NCBI GenBank assembly: GCA_005406025.1 | Contig: BGZK01000141.1 | Location: 558,001-622,000 of the forward strand | Direction: 5' to 3' | DNA from: Eumeta japonica | Taxonomy: Eukaryota; Arthropoda; Insecta; Lepidoptera; Psychidae | DNA: 64,000 nucleotides | Part shown: one piece after another, positions 24,501-33,708 of the stretch | Layout: every line of letters starts with the position of its first letter | How positions within the stretch are numbered: the first letter of the stretch is position 1 | The notes under the pieces: generated by a model | What the model was told of the DNA's origin: nothing | What the model saw: the letters and a program-made list of their open reading frames with translations, nothing else | The model's database searches: none | Made by a program: the position numbers and the translations under genes

Positions 24501-25051
24501 GTTTAACATTTACAATAATTGAGGTTTATTTTGAATTATCTCAGGCGGTAAACTTCATTGGCCTTTTATATTTTACCTGATCATTTCTAAAATTCTATGT
24601 AACAGAACAATAACCAAGGCAATAAATAGTTCCTCTCCTAGTTGTCTATTTCACTACACAATAATAAAAACAAAATATTTTAATATAATACTCACCACTT
24701 TTCAATATTTAGAATTAATGGAGTGATTTTGTGCAATAGGGTACCAAGGTTTTGATTTAATGTGTCTGGATGACTAGTAATAAGCTCTTTAAGGCCATTT
24801 AGAGCTTCTGTTCGGGAATTGGTATTAAAATGGTTTAGTCGTATCAAAATTTCTTGCAAATTCAACTTTTTCGACGAAAGAATTTCCGTTTGACCATGTT
24901 TTTTCAACTGCTCTTTGATTATTATTTTCTTCACTTTAAAAGAAGTCTTAGTTACATTTGTGCCTTTAGGCAATTCTTTTGATTTAAGTTTAGTTTTTGC
25001 TTTTTCCGATTTAAGAAATTTTTGGTACCTTGTTGCCCCAGTTTTCGGCAT
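21533..25051 (-). CDS. TEX10: TEX10 / Ipi1-like pre-60S ribosome assembly factor, frame broken
   Basis: Minus-strand gene. Exon 1 is 25051-24696 (MPKTGATRYQKFLKSEKAK..., VTKTSFKVKKIIIKEQL, RLNHFNTNSRTEALNGLKEL). Exon 2 is 23359-21783 (IRRETFKVLHLIL, RSAMTHIDNGIQEDSLLFLD, LPNFLDMISKL, GRTLIITL). A likely last exon is 21580-21533. This is the N-terminal HEAT-type region of TEX10/Ipi1, a scaffold of the PELP1-TEX10-WDR18 (Rix1) complex acting on nucleolar pre-60S particles and ITS2 processing (family knowledge). Three apparent single-base frame breaks occur: at the exon 1 end (about 24698), about 22803 and about 22313. About 500 otherwise open codons suggest a working gene with assembly errors, or a very recent pseudogene. 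Length is shorter than the human protein. Confidence 0.85.
21783..23359 (-). CDS. TEX10: TEX10 exon 2, three overlapping frames
   Basis: Acceptor CTGTTTCAG ends at 23360; donor GTATGA starts at 21782. The frame runs 23359-22799, shifts near 22803 (an extra G within CTTTTTGTTTGAA would explain it), runs 22806-22312, shifts again near 22313 (one base short), and continues 22310-21783. Translation stays protein-like across both shifts, with helical repeats throughout. Confidence 0.82.
24696..25051 (-). CDS. TEX10: TEX10 exon 1
   Basis: Starts at ATG 25051-25049 and ends before donor GTGAGT (24695). The encoded start has a basic nucleolar-type tract and the conserved NVTKTSFKVKKI motif. The length leaves phase 2, but the next recognisable exon begins in phase 0 (ATC CGA CGA). 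Aligned by eye to TEX10, only one or two residues could be missing, so a lost base just before the donor is more likely than a hidden exon. Confidence 0.85.
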
Positions 25052-25889
25052 ATTTGGAGGTTATGAAATTAATAATATTCACTGATAATAAAAAATAGAG
25101 AAGTGTTGATTACAATTGTTGTTTTTTCTTAATTTCTATTCGTGTCCCCAAATAAACCCACAACCTCAACAGAAAAAAAATATTAATCGCCTTATGAAAA
25201 TAAACTGATTTACATTAAAACTCCTCACAAGTTATATTGACATATATGATGTACACAGAACATAGTAACTACAGAGTACCTTTGACAGTAGAAAATAAAG
25301 ATAACCATATGGCATTTTGACGTTTTCGTCTTACTAGCGCTCCAAGCGGCTTGCATCACAACTATATATGATATACATATATATTTTCATAATACATATA
25401 GTAAATACTAAAGCCACACGTTGTTTTAATTTTTTTTATTATCTATGTAATAAATACTTAAATGAAACAACATTTCATTTATGATATTATTATTTATTTG
25501 TAAAAAAATAAATGAAAAAAAATTTACAATTTTATAAATTTTTTATAATTAGGAATTTTACACAAATATTATATCATGACGCTAATTGCGAAAAACTTAA
25601 ACAACCCTATTTTTAAACAATTAGAAAATATGCAGTTAAAATCACGTCAAATAAAATTAACGGTACAAATTCTAATAGTTTTTCCATGGCAAATATTTTA
25701 CAATTCATTCAAAACACTATCATCCATTTTTCATTAAAAGACAGAAAATTGTGTATCGATTGTATAAAATCTTTTTCTGCTGAAGGCGCATGAACTTGAA
25801 AATAAAGTGCTATGAAGTTAAAAGAATAAAACATAAAATAACTTCAATCTTAACTCACACCTAACAAAACAGGCATGGAACGGCTGGTT

Positions 25890-26030
25890 TGCTTATAATA
25901 ATAATAATAATGTATTTACTGCACAAAAGTACATTAATGTAGAGTCTGGTGCCTGAAATAAGCATAAATATCTGTGTTACAGGTTATTAGGCTCCCCAAC
26001 GCGATTTACAGAGGGTGCGTGAATATATGC
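25890..26030. repeat. (AAT)n microsatellite and a probable repeat fragment
   Basis: 'taataataataataatg' near 25896-25913 precedes 'ttactgcacaaaagtaca' and 'gttattaggctccccaac', which look like an interspersed repeat. No gene. Confidence 0.35.
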
Positions 26031-27278
26031 GATGTATAATAAAAATTGTAATATTAATTAAAAAAAAAGATTCAAAAATTAAAATAAAAGACAAACAACT
26101 TCAATGCACAATATTTAATTTTATGTAAGAGATATGAGATTCAAGGCATATAATTATTTCTTAGTGACCTTTAATATATCATTAAATTTTACTTGAAGGC
26201 TGAAATATACTATTTTGTAATTTCTAGCAATTAATTTCTAATCTATAATATAACGGGCACCACTCGACAACTAGTATCCAGAACACTTATAAAAATATCA
26301 AGCAAAATTATACTACAATACTTATATTAGGTTGAAGTTGACAACTATCAATATTCAAATATACCAATATTCACTATTAAATTGCAAGGTACTCTGATTA
26401 ATGTGACACAGTTCCGTTACATAGAAACAGACAGAGACAATTATTATAATAAAAAAAATATTTAAGCAAATTGATGCCATGTGAATGGAAGCTTGACTTA
26501 CTGAACAAAGCAGGCGTCTACGCATCCCAAAATCAGTCTTTTATTCTCGCAAGTGTGAAAAAATAGGAACATTTAATGGATATTGATGTTGTATCTGATC
26601 GCTTTTCTAAGGACTGCAATATTTTTTTTAAAGTTCTGTAAAAATAAATTGTATTTGTCAGTAAATGTAATAAATAGGGAATGTGCTGGAAATTTATGTT
26701 TTTAATTTTCTTATTTGACACAAATTATCAGAACCTATTTTCAGTAGACAAATAACAAAACAAGCCCATTCCAAATATTGAATATAGCACTTTAAATAAA
26801 GCAACTTTTACTCAAATATACATATTCAAAAACTCATGATTGGCAAAATGAATTTTATATGGATTTTATTTCTGTAATTTTGTAATAAATATATGTACCA
26901 CACAAAAATAATGTTGATACAGCTGTTCTGACAAGTTTGTTAGGACACTTTTATAATAGTTCTCAAAGTGACGATGACAAATCCTTCAGTTCTTCAAAAT
27001 ACAATTATTTTCTAATAATAGAGTATGTCTATCAATTTGAACTACTCAATTAATACATTTAACTCATTTTTTTGGGTTAAGAAAATTATGCAATATGGTG
27101 GGGGGATTCGCAATTGATAAAAAATAAGTAAATTTCAAACATTGTTAGTTACACGCTTTCACGCAAAAAAAAAAATAGGACAATATTAAATATACATATT
27201 GTAAATGTGTAAATATTATATATAGTTTTGGTGTTAGTACTTAAAAAAAGTAATAACACATAACTAAAGTAAATATAC

Positions 27279-27351
27279 AAGGAAATATTAACTCAAAGTG
27301 ACGATTACAACAGGGAGCATTGTAATCGTCACTTTGAGTTAATATTTCCTT
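27279..27351. repeat. Perfect 32-bp hairpin with 9-base loop
   Basis: The left arm 27279-27310 and right arm 27320-27351 are exact reverse complements over 32 bases (core 'actcaaagtgacgattacaa'), separated by 'cagggagca'. A partial copy of the arm, 'ctcaaagtgacgatgacaa', occurs at about 26963-26981. It could be a hairpin RNA precursor or the scar of a template-switch event. The arms are more perfect than usual for a microRNA precursor. Confidence 0.8.
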
Positions 27352-27585
27352 AATTGTTAATGTGTGTGTGTAGTTCTAATGTATTAAATTCATTTATGTC
27401 CAGTTGCTGCACAATCAGAAACATTAAACTTTCTCCAAGACATATTAAACTAAAGTAAATAAAAACGAGATAATATCGAATTGTAAATGAATGTTAATTC
27501 GCTGTACGCTTTAGGCGACTACATCGATAAGCACTTTATAACATCGAAATACTTTTGACATATAGGCCTTTTCATCAGAAGACGA

Positions 27586-27606
27586 GCGCATGCGTAGCCG
27601 CCATGC
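27586..27606 (+). promoter_or_regulatory. NRF1-like and YY1-like sites before the SAP ORF
   Basis: GCGCATGCGT at 27586-27595 is one base from the NRF1 palindrome, and GCCGCCATG follows (YY1-like). Both lie 45-65 bases upstream of ATG 27651, where a promoter would be expected. A second ACGCATGCGT lies at 28477-28486. Confidence 0.45.
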
Positions 27607-27650
27607 TGAAATGGTGGGAATTCAAAAGATTCGTACAGTTTTAATGAACA

Positions 27651-28171
27651 ATGGCTGGAAAAGGAATACTATCACCACAATCAAATAAATTATTGGAAGA
27701 AACCATCGATGGTGCTTCACTTATTTATGATTCAATTGAAGCTCATAATTGTAAGCAATTAAAAAGATGGCTAAAATGTCATGGACATTCACAAAATGGG
27801 GAAAAAAATGAGTTGGTAGAGAGGTTAAGTATCAATATTTGCTTATTATTTATGTAAAAAAAAAAGGTAATATTAACGATTTTATTTTTATCAATAATAT
27901 TAAGTCATTTGTAGTACTGAAAAAAGCAGTTTTTTTTTTAACATGAATGTGACTCATAAAAATATAATTATTAAAATAAGGCATTAATATTTTGAGATTA
28001 CATATGGCATTATTGATAAGAAAAATGTAAATAAGATATTGAATTATTTTGTATTTTTTATTATAAATAAAATCTTAATGACGAGAGAATATATAAAAAA
28101 TTTATGAAATTTACAGAGTCAAAAATGCAGTTAGAAATAATGTACCTGTACATCAAACAGTTGATAATTGA
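27651..28171 (+). CDS. SAP-domain protein, short or truncated, two exons
   Basis: Exon 1 (27651-27823) starts MAGKGILSPQSNKLLEETID and contains a SAP-type helix-extended-helix motif, CKQLKRWLKCHGHS then GEKNELVERL. Its donor is GTTAAG at phase 2. A second exon from 28117 (after TTTACAG) completes ELVER with VKNAVRNNVPVHQTVDN and hits TGA at 28169-28171, giving about 75 residues. In repetitive insect proteins with this start, SAP is followed by a long body, so the TGA may be a recent truncation. SAP domains bind DNA. Function here is unknown. Confidence 0.5.
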
Positions 28172-28208
28172 TATTTTGCAGATGATGACACGATATTCCA
28201 TACAAGGT

Positions 28209-28321
28209 TTTGGAAAATTTATAAAATAATATGTATTGTCTTTGAATGATTTTAGCCGTGTATCACTTTTACATACTCCATAACAACACCGTTTTGTTGT
28301 TCCTTTTCGTACAGTCAACAC
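28209..28321 (-). pseudogene. THAP zinc-finger N-terminal fragment
   Basis: The minus-strand frame reads KGTTKRCCYGVCKSDTR then FINFPKP, the opening of a THAP (C2CH) DNA-binding domain: CxxxC followed by the conserved PxP region. The sequence leaves the family at about 28209 beside a possible donor (GTATGG). No in-frame ATG directly precedes it. It faces the SAP fragment and is likely a decayed transposon-type gene or a first exon with the rest lost. Confidence 0.5.
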
Positions 28322-29062
28322 AATTAAAATGAATTATATGATTTTTTACTTTCTCTTCTTTCAAATTTTTGCAGTGAAAATGCTTCAATAAAAAATGTTT
28401 CATTTTTAATTTTTATGTATGGGCATTTTATCGTGGTTGCTTATCAAAAACTATACGAAAAAGATGGCTGATACTAACGCATGCGTACAAAAAAATTTTG
28501 AGATAAAAATACCTATTGATACTTTATGAGGACAAAATTACGTCAACTGGGGGGGTGCGTGGTGGCAATGCTTTTCACGCTGACGTAATGTTCACATCAT
28601 AATGAAATCGACTGAGTCGTTTTAAGTTTACCAAATTAAACTGTAGCTTTGGTGAAGTAGGCTATAAAAAAAAAAATGTATTTTATTCGAGCGTCAAAAT
28701 GTCTAAATTAATTTAGCTTCTCCTAATAAGCTAAAAGTAACAATTACATTAACAAAGTTCTTAAACCAAGAAATAAATAAAATGATTACAATGCGAAAAA
28801 TCGTATTCGAAAATGTGTATCCTTTAACAACATAGACGCGCAAAGACAGTATAGCCATTATGGGGTAAAATCGACCGAGCCCCTCCTTTTTGCATTTGAT
28901 ATTTCTTTTTTAATTAAAACACTCCTAAAGTAAATAGTTTATGTTAGTTTTAACTTTATTGACATTTTTGACATTAAATTAAAGTCCCAATGTCAATATT
29001 TCTAAGATTAACGATATTTCGACATGTTTAGTTTTTAAGTTTCCAGTAATTATTGCTCACCA

Positions 29063-29078
29063 CTAAGTTAGGTTAGGT
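29063..29078 (+). repeat. Short TTAGG-like run
   Basis: 'ttaggttaggtta' equals about 2.6 units of the insect telomere repeat TTAGG. It lies about 300 bases upstream of NOP16. Too short to be telomeric. Confidence 0.5.
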
Positions 29079-29375
29079 TATATTCTATAGACCCTATTAT
29101 ATATATAGTGAGGTCATTTAACCCTCACCGTACGCTATTCTTTTGTAGGCTGTGTTTACATTAGTATAATAACGTTCTGTGCGGCTGTGGCCACGAGTCT
29201 TTTGACAAGTTCTTGTGTTCAAATGTGAATTGATTGTGACTAGAGCATTAAATAGCATTGGCGCTTTAAAACGTGAGAAAACCTAAAATTATTGATAACT
29301 GTGTGCAAAAACAGAAATAAAGAGTTAATATCACCTCTCAAATTGACTCTTATTTGCATATAAAAAACAGAAATC

Positions 29376-29978
29376 ATGAAAATTAAGAAACAACATCGAA
29401 AGAAGAAGTATCTTCATAAATTAAATAGAAAAAGAATGCACAATAACCTGCGTAACACTGGAAAAATATCATGTAAAGTGGTGCAAGAAGTTTGGAACAA
29501 TAAACTATCAACCAACTGCAATCTCAGAAATATGGGTTTAGTAAGTGACCCTAATAAAGCAATTAAAATACCTAATTATAAGCAAGAACAAATACAACGT
29601 GCTAAAGGTATAGATCGGGAACTTTCTATTGAAGATGCTAAACCTAAATATGTGCCACGAAAGAAACATGTTGTAGAAGAATTAGAAAAAGAAGCGAAGG
29701 CTCCAAGGGAACGAAGATTCATGTTACCCAAAAGCCAGGTAGAGTACATTACATATTTATTAGATAAATATGGGCATGATTATAAAGCAATGGCGAAAGA
29801 CAAGAAAAACTATTATCAAGATACTTGGAAGCAGTTACGTGCAAAAATTAAAACTTTTATGGGAATTCCTGCACAATATTCAGAGTATTTAAAATCTAGA
29901 GGATTGTTGGATAAAGAAGAAGATGAGGAAGAATTGAGGAAAGAAGCTTCTGCTCTTGTAATGGAGGACAGCGAATAG
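29376..29978 (+). CDS. NOP16: Nucleolar protein 16 (NOP16), intact, intronless
   Basis: 200 codons from ATG 29376 to TAG. The N-terminus is strongly basic (MKIKKQHRKKKYLHKLNRKR), followed by IRNMGL-type LRNMGLVSDPNKAIKIPN and the diagnostic block HDYKAMAKDKKNYYQDTWKQ with QLRAKIKTF. This matches the NOP16 family (human about 178 residues), a nucleolar 60S-assembly factor. No frame defects. AATAAA at 30051 gives a short 3' UTR. The ATG context is ordinary. It is transcribed away from TEX10, another 60S factor, about 4.3 kb upstream on the other strand. Confidence 0.93.
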   Translation: MKIKKQHRKKKYLHKLNRKRMHNNLRNTGKISCKVVQEVWNNKLSTNCNLRNMGLVSDPNKAIKIPNYKQEQIQRAKGIDRELSIEDAKPKYVPRKKHVVEELEKEAKAPRERRFMLPKSQVEYITYLLDKYGHDYKAMAKDKKNYYQDTWKQLRAKIKTFMGIPAQYSEYLKSRGLLDKEEDEEELRKEASALVMEDSE

Positions 29979-30664
29979 AGTATGAAGTTTTATCTTGGAT
30001 ACAATGATAATGTTAATTCCATTATTGAATTTTGTTATACATAGGTATTGAATAAATGAATTATTGAATCTTAAGTGAATTAATAGTTTGAAATATTTGC
30101 ATGACAAAATAACATGTTGTCAGAATAATTAGTCAATAAGGACTATTAAACATTTTTTGAAGTTATTATTGTAGAAAGTTAATTCTTCATTGACATGTAG
30201 TAGTGCCTATTATCTATAATGTGTCTATAGTACTGGTATTCATGCAACTTTTACTAAGTACCAGCTCAGTTTCTAGGAAAGATTGCATGAATACTGGCTT
30301 CCTCTACACTTTCATTACTCCTAATTCAGATCAGAACCAGACTCTTCTCATATACAGTTGAACCTCGATAAGTTAAAGTCCAAGGGAAACACAAAATATT
30401 TTAAGTTATCAAGGGTCTATGTTAGGAATAGGTTAATATAGAGGTAGGTATGTACATATGTATGTATGTACCCTTGTTCCACCCTCTTTATCAGCATATG
30501 TGAGTGTTGTTAGTTTTCTTTTTGAACTAATTTTAAGCCAGTTTTATCACACAGTAAGTAAGCGATGTTTCCAGGACAATGATCAAAAACTTATGATCCA
30601 AGGCTTACCGCTGCAAAACTTTAAAGAATTTCAAAGAAGCAAACAATAGGTGACATGTATTGTT

Positions 30665-30795
30665 TACGTTAACAATTTAACTAGTGAACACATGCAAGCA
30701 TTAAATACCAAACCCTTTTGTTTTGCACACATTAACAATTTAACTAGTGAACACGTGCAAGTGATAAATATCGAAACCTTTTGTTTTGCACACTC
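30665..30795 (+). repeat. Tandem duplication, about 66-bp unit, two copies
   Basis: 'ttaacaatttaactagtgaa' plus 'cacatgcaagcattaaat', 'ccttttgttttgcacac' appears twice with few differences (copies starting near 30669 and 30731). It ends just before the Harbinger insertion site. Confidence 0.75.
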
Positions 30796-30888
30796 TTTCA
30801 AAATGAGAGCGCTTGTAGATGTCCGTTTTGTTCACCGGATAACAGACCGTCAATAAACGGCTATCCTTGTATATATATTTTTTACTGG

Positions 30889-31262
30889 ATGGATGGACTG
30901 CCGTCTATATGCGTTAGTTTTGAACTGGTAGTCAGAGATTACACACGTGTGAAATGTCGAATAATAAGAAAAAAAAAACTCGTATTGACCTACTATTTGT
31001 ACAAGAAGAAACAAAAAGAAATAGAAAAACGTAAAAGGTCATCGTGGGTGCATCCTATATTATTGGAAAGGGAAGAATATGGTGCATTTCATACTCTTTT
31101 TACGCAGTTGGAAGAAGATGAAACTAAATTTTACAATTATTTTCGGATGAAGAAAGAAACCTTTCAACTATTATTAACAGCCATATATGATAAAATAAGA
31201 CACGAGGATACTGACATGCATAAATCTATTTCCCCGGCAGAGAGATTAGCCGTTACGCTAAG
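30889..31262 (+). CDS. Harbinger transposase exon 1
   Basis: The frame contains KKKQKEIEKRKRSSWVHPIL, the N-terminal motif of Harbinger nucleases, and ERLAVTLR, ending at donor GTATGT (after 31262, phase 2). The next exon completes RYLAAGNTF exactly. In-frame ATGs are at 30889 and later. The more natural start ATG 30954 (MSNNKKKK) is out of frame because of a ten-base A run at 30969-30978, so a one-base length change there may have damaged the start. Confidence 0.75.
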
Positions 31263-31370
31263 GTATGTTAAAGAGATGTTCAATTTCAAATTATAGAAAA
31301 GGGGATTACCTGTATTAATTAAAACAAAATTTAGTAGGTAGTAATAGTTTTATTATACTCAAAAAAGAAA

Positions 31371-33204
31371 TTAAGGACTTTTAGAAAAATCGAAATCGTA
31401 ATCAGGCGATGTGATTGAACTTAATTCAGTAATAATTGAAGATTGGGAATCATCTTGCTGCATCAGTTTTTGAGGCATCCTGGATGTGGATGGAATGAGT
31501 TGTGTTGGCTGATATTCGTGTATCCTGTAGTCGGGTGTAGCCGTAGTGTAGCCTCCATTAATATTGTAATTGTAATTTTGCTGCTGCATGGACGCTTGAT
31601 TTCTCCGAGTTAAATTTCTCATAACTTTAATGACTTCATATTGGAATTCAAAATAATCGTCGTCACTATACTTGTCTACAATCGGAGCAATACCTTTGAA
31701 AAAACACATACTCTTACTCTTGTCTTCCTCTTCAACTGATTTAATTAAAGTAAGCATTTGTCGATCAACTTCGCTACAGTCTGTCTTTCTCTTCTTGCTT
31801 GTTTTTGTTCTATCGGTGGTATGAGCTAGTGCGGTAGGGTCATTATTGGTTTGTGAGTCAGTTTCTTTGTTGTGAGATTGTGTGATGTTTTTTTCTGATG
31901 TAATACTTGCTTCCGTTGTTAAGCGAGTCACAATTTTACACAAAAAGAGCATTTGATTGTAGAATTTATATTTTCGTAGACTTTTTGCACCAGAGCCGGA
32001 TTTACATTCCTTAACTTTTTTGTGATATTTCATCCAGTTATCTCTTGCATTGTTCCATTTTTTTATGATATCTTTGCCTAAAAAAGAAAAAACTGTTACA
32101 GATATTTAGCTGCAGGGAACACATTTAGTGATCTACATTACAGTTTCAGAATGGGTATAAAAACTATCAGTTGTATTGTACAAGAAGTATTTGAAACATT
32201 ATGGGAAACCCTTTCTCCAATTTATATGAAACTACCATCGGAAGACGAATGGTTAACAATAGCAAAAAATTTCGAGACAAATGCAAATTTTCCTCATTGC
32301 TTGGGAGCCATTGAGGGCAAACATATTCGAATCATCAAGCCAGAAGAAAGTGGATCAATGTTTTTCAAGTACAAGCACTATTTCTCAATAGTATTAATGG
32401 CTGTGGTAGACACAAACTATAATTTTGTTTTTATTGATGTTGGAACCTACGGCAAAGAATGCGATTCAGCAGTATTTAAAGAAACAGAATTTTGGAAAAG
32501 AATAGTAGCCGATAAATTAAATATTCCTCGACCTAAGCAGTTGCCAGGTGCAGGCAGTGAGTTACCTTATGTATTTGTTGCTGATGAAGCTTTCACTTTA
32601 CATCAACATGTACTTCGTCCTTATGGCGGGCATCAACTTGACTCAATAAAAAAAACTTTCAATTATCGTCTCACAAGATCGCGACGCTACGTCGAATGCG
32701 CATTTGGTATTTTATCCAATAAATGGAGGATTTTGCATAGACCATTAAATGTTTCAACAGATACTGCTGTTAACATTGTAAAAACATGTTGCTTATTACA
32801 AAACATAATTCATAAAGTAGAGGGCATTGCTAATAATGCTACTGACAATGCTAGTTCACACATGATGTCTAATCTATGCCATTTGCCTCGTTCCCATTCA
32901 ATACGAGGTAATGTAACAGCAAATATGATTCGTAATAAATATGCAGAGTATTTCATGTCACCAGTAGGGCGTGTACCATGGCAAAATCAATATGCATAAA
33001 AATAAAGAAAATAAAATGTTACTTACCAAAATCATTTTTTTCTTTCTCGGACATCGTTTCAAAACCCTCATTTAACGCAAGACAAATTTCTCTCCAAGCG
33101 GCAAAACTCGACTGTCTATTTTTATAGCACTTTTGGGTTTTGTCCCACAGTACAGGCCTATTTTCAACCAAACTTATTAACAATTCCATGTCAATATCAC
33201 TCAT
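31371..33204 (-). CDS. Harbinger accessory DNA-binding protein, MADF plus BESS
   Basis: Exon 1 is 33204-33027 (MSDIDMELLISLVENRPVLW, SFAAWREICLALNE), with donor GTAAGT. Exon 2 is 32077-31371 after CTTTTTTTAG and continues in phase as KDIIKKWNNARDNW, completing a MADF (Myb/SANT-like) domain over the first about 85 residues. A Ser/Thr/Gln-rich linker follows, then a BESS-like helix (PIVDKYSDDDYFEFQYEVIK) and TAA. MADF binds transposon DNA and BESS mediates protein contacts. An AATAAA lies at 31353-31348. About 295 residues, no frame breaks. Confidence 0.85.
32102..32999 (+). CDS. Harbinger transposase exon 2, catalytic domain
   Basis: Acceptor GTTACAG ends at 32101, and the frame is open to TAA at 32997-32999 with no break. 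Landmarks in order: YLAAGNTFSDLHYSFRMG, FPHCLGAIEGKHIRI, FIDVGTYGKECDSAVF, VFVADEAFTLHQHVLRPY, and NYRLTRSRRYVECAFGIL. This is the DDE_Tnp_4 domain of HARBI1-like nucleases, which cut and join DNA at element ends. The first catalytic acid, normally Asp in GxxDGKH, is Glu here, so activity is doubtful. Confidence 0.88.
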
Positions 33205-33708
33205 TTTTAAAAGAACGCAGGTAGATGGCACTCAACAGAAAACAGGCAATACGTCCGGCAGCGTCAACACACACCAATACACTGGCGTGGATGACCGCCC
33301 TTTCTTACACCGGACCGGTGTCCGTCGCGCCGAGGGGAAGCGGTGGTGCATCCGGCGTAAATTGTTCGCCGGACCGATGTCCGGTGCATGTACACACATT
33401 CATTATAAATCATACACCACCGCGAATCCGGCAAAAAAACACGGTCCTATATAGTATAGTTTGTGCACGGTCCGTTATCCGGTGAAAAAAACGGACGTCT
33501 ACAAGCGCTCTGACTCATTGACATACAATTTTATGTTATAGAGGTTGTGGTAACATTTCTTTAAGTTACTAAGGGCCAATACAGATATTACTTATTTAAG
33601 TTATAGAGGTTGCATATTTTAAGTTATAGAGGTTTTGGACTCTGATGGGAAGGGAACATATTATTTTTTGAAGTTATAGAGGTTTGAGTTGTCGAGGTTC
33701 AACTATCC

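Larger units (their letters stand above)
25052..27585. other. TEX10 upstream region, no gene seen
   Basis: AT-rich. It includes the TEX10 promoter side (from 25052) and a microsatellite near 25896. The hairpin at 27279 is listed separately. Confidence 0.5.
30807..33510. mobile_element. PIF/Harbinger transposon, nearly complete, 2.7 kb
   Basis: The inverted ends GAGCGCTTGTAGAYGTCCG extend over about 45 bases (with CACCGGATAAC), flanked by TGA on both sides (30804-30806 and 33511-33513), a 3-bp duplication of the size expected for this superfamily. It carries both standard genes: a DDE_Tnp_4/HARBI1-type transposase (plus) and a MADF-BESS DNA-binding protein (minus). The two genes interlock, each having an exon inside the other's intron. 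The right end is GC-rich (33230-33400). It is inserted in a pogo-like element. Confidence 0.85.
30354..33708. mobile_element. pogo/Tigger-like element split by a Harbinger insertion
   Basis: The left end (TA)CAGTTGAACCTCGATAAGTT at about 30354 and the right end GTCGAGGTTCAACTA at about 33707 are inverted repeats of the type I associate with pogo/Tigger elements, with a TA-like target. The right half carries repeated 'aagttatagaggtt' motifs. The left half has a 60-70-base direct duplication (30665-30795: 'ttaacaatttaactagtgaa' twice). Its own transposase is not recognised. The insertion at 30807-33510 interrupts it. Confidence 0.6.

Noticed and set aside
29063..29078. TTAGG run as telomeric sequence
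   Set aside because: Fewer than three units; such runs occur by chance or in promoters.
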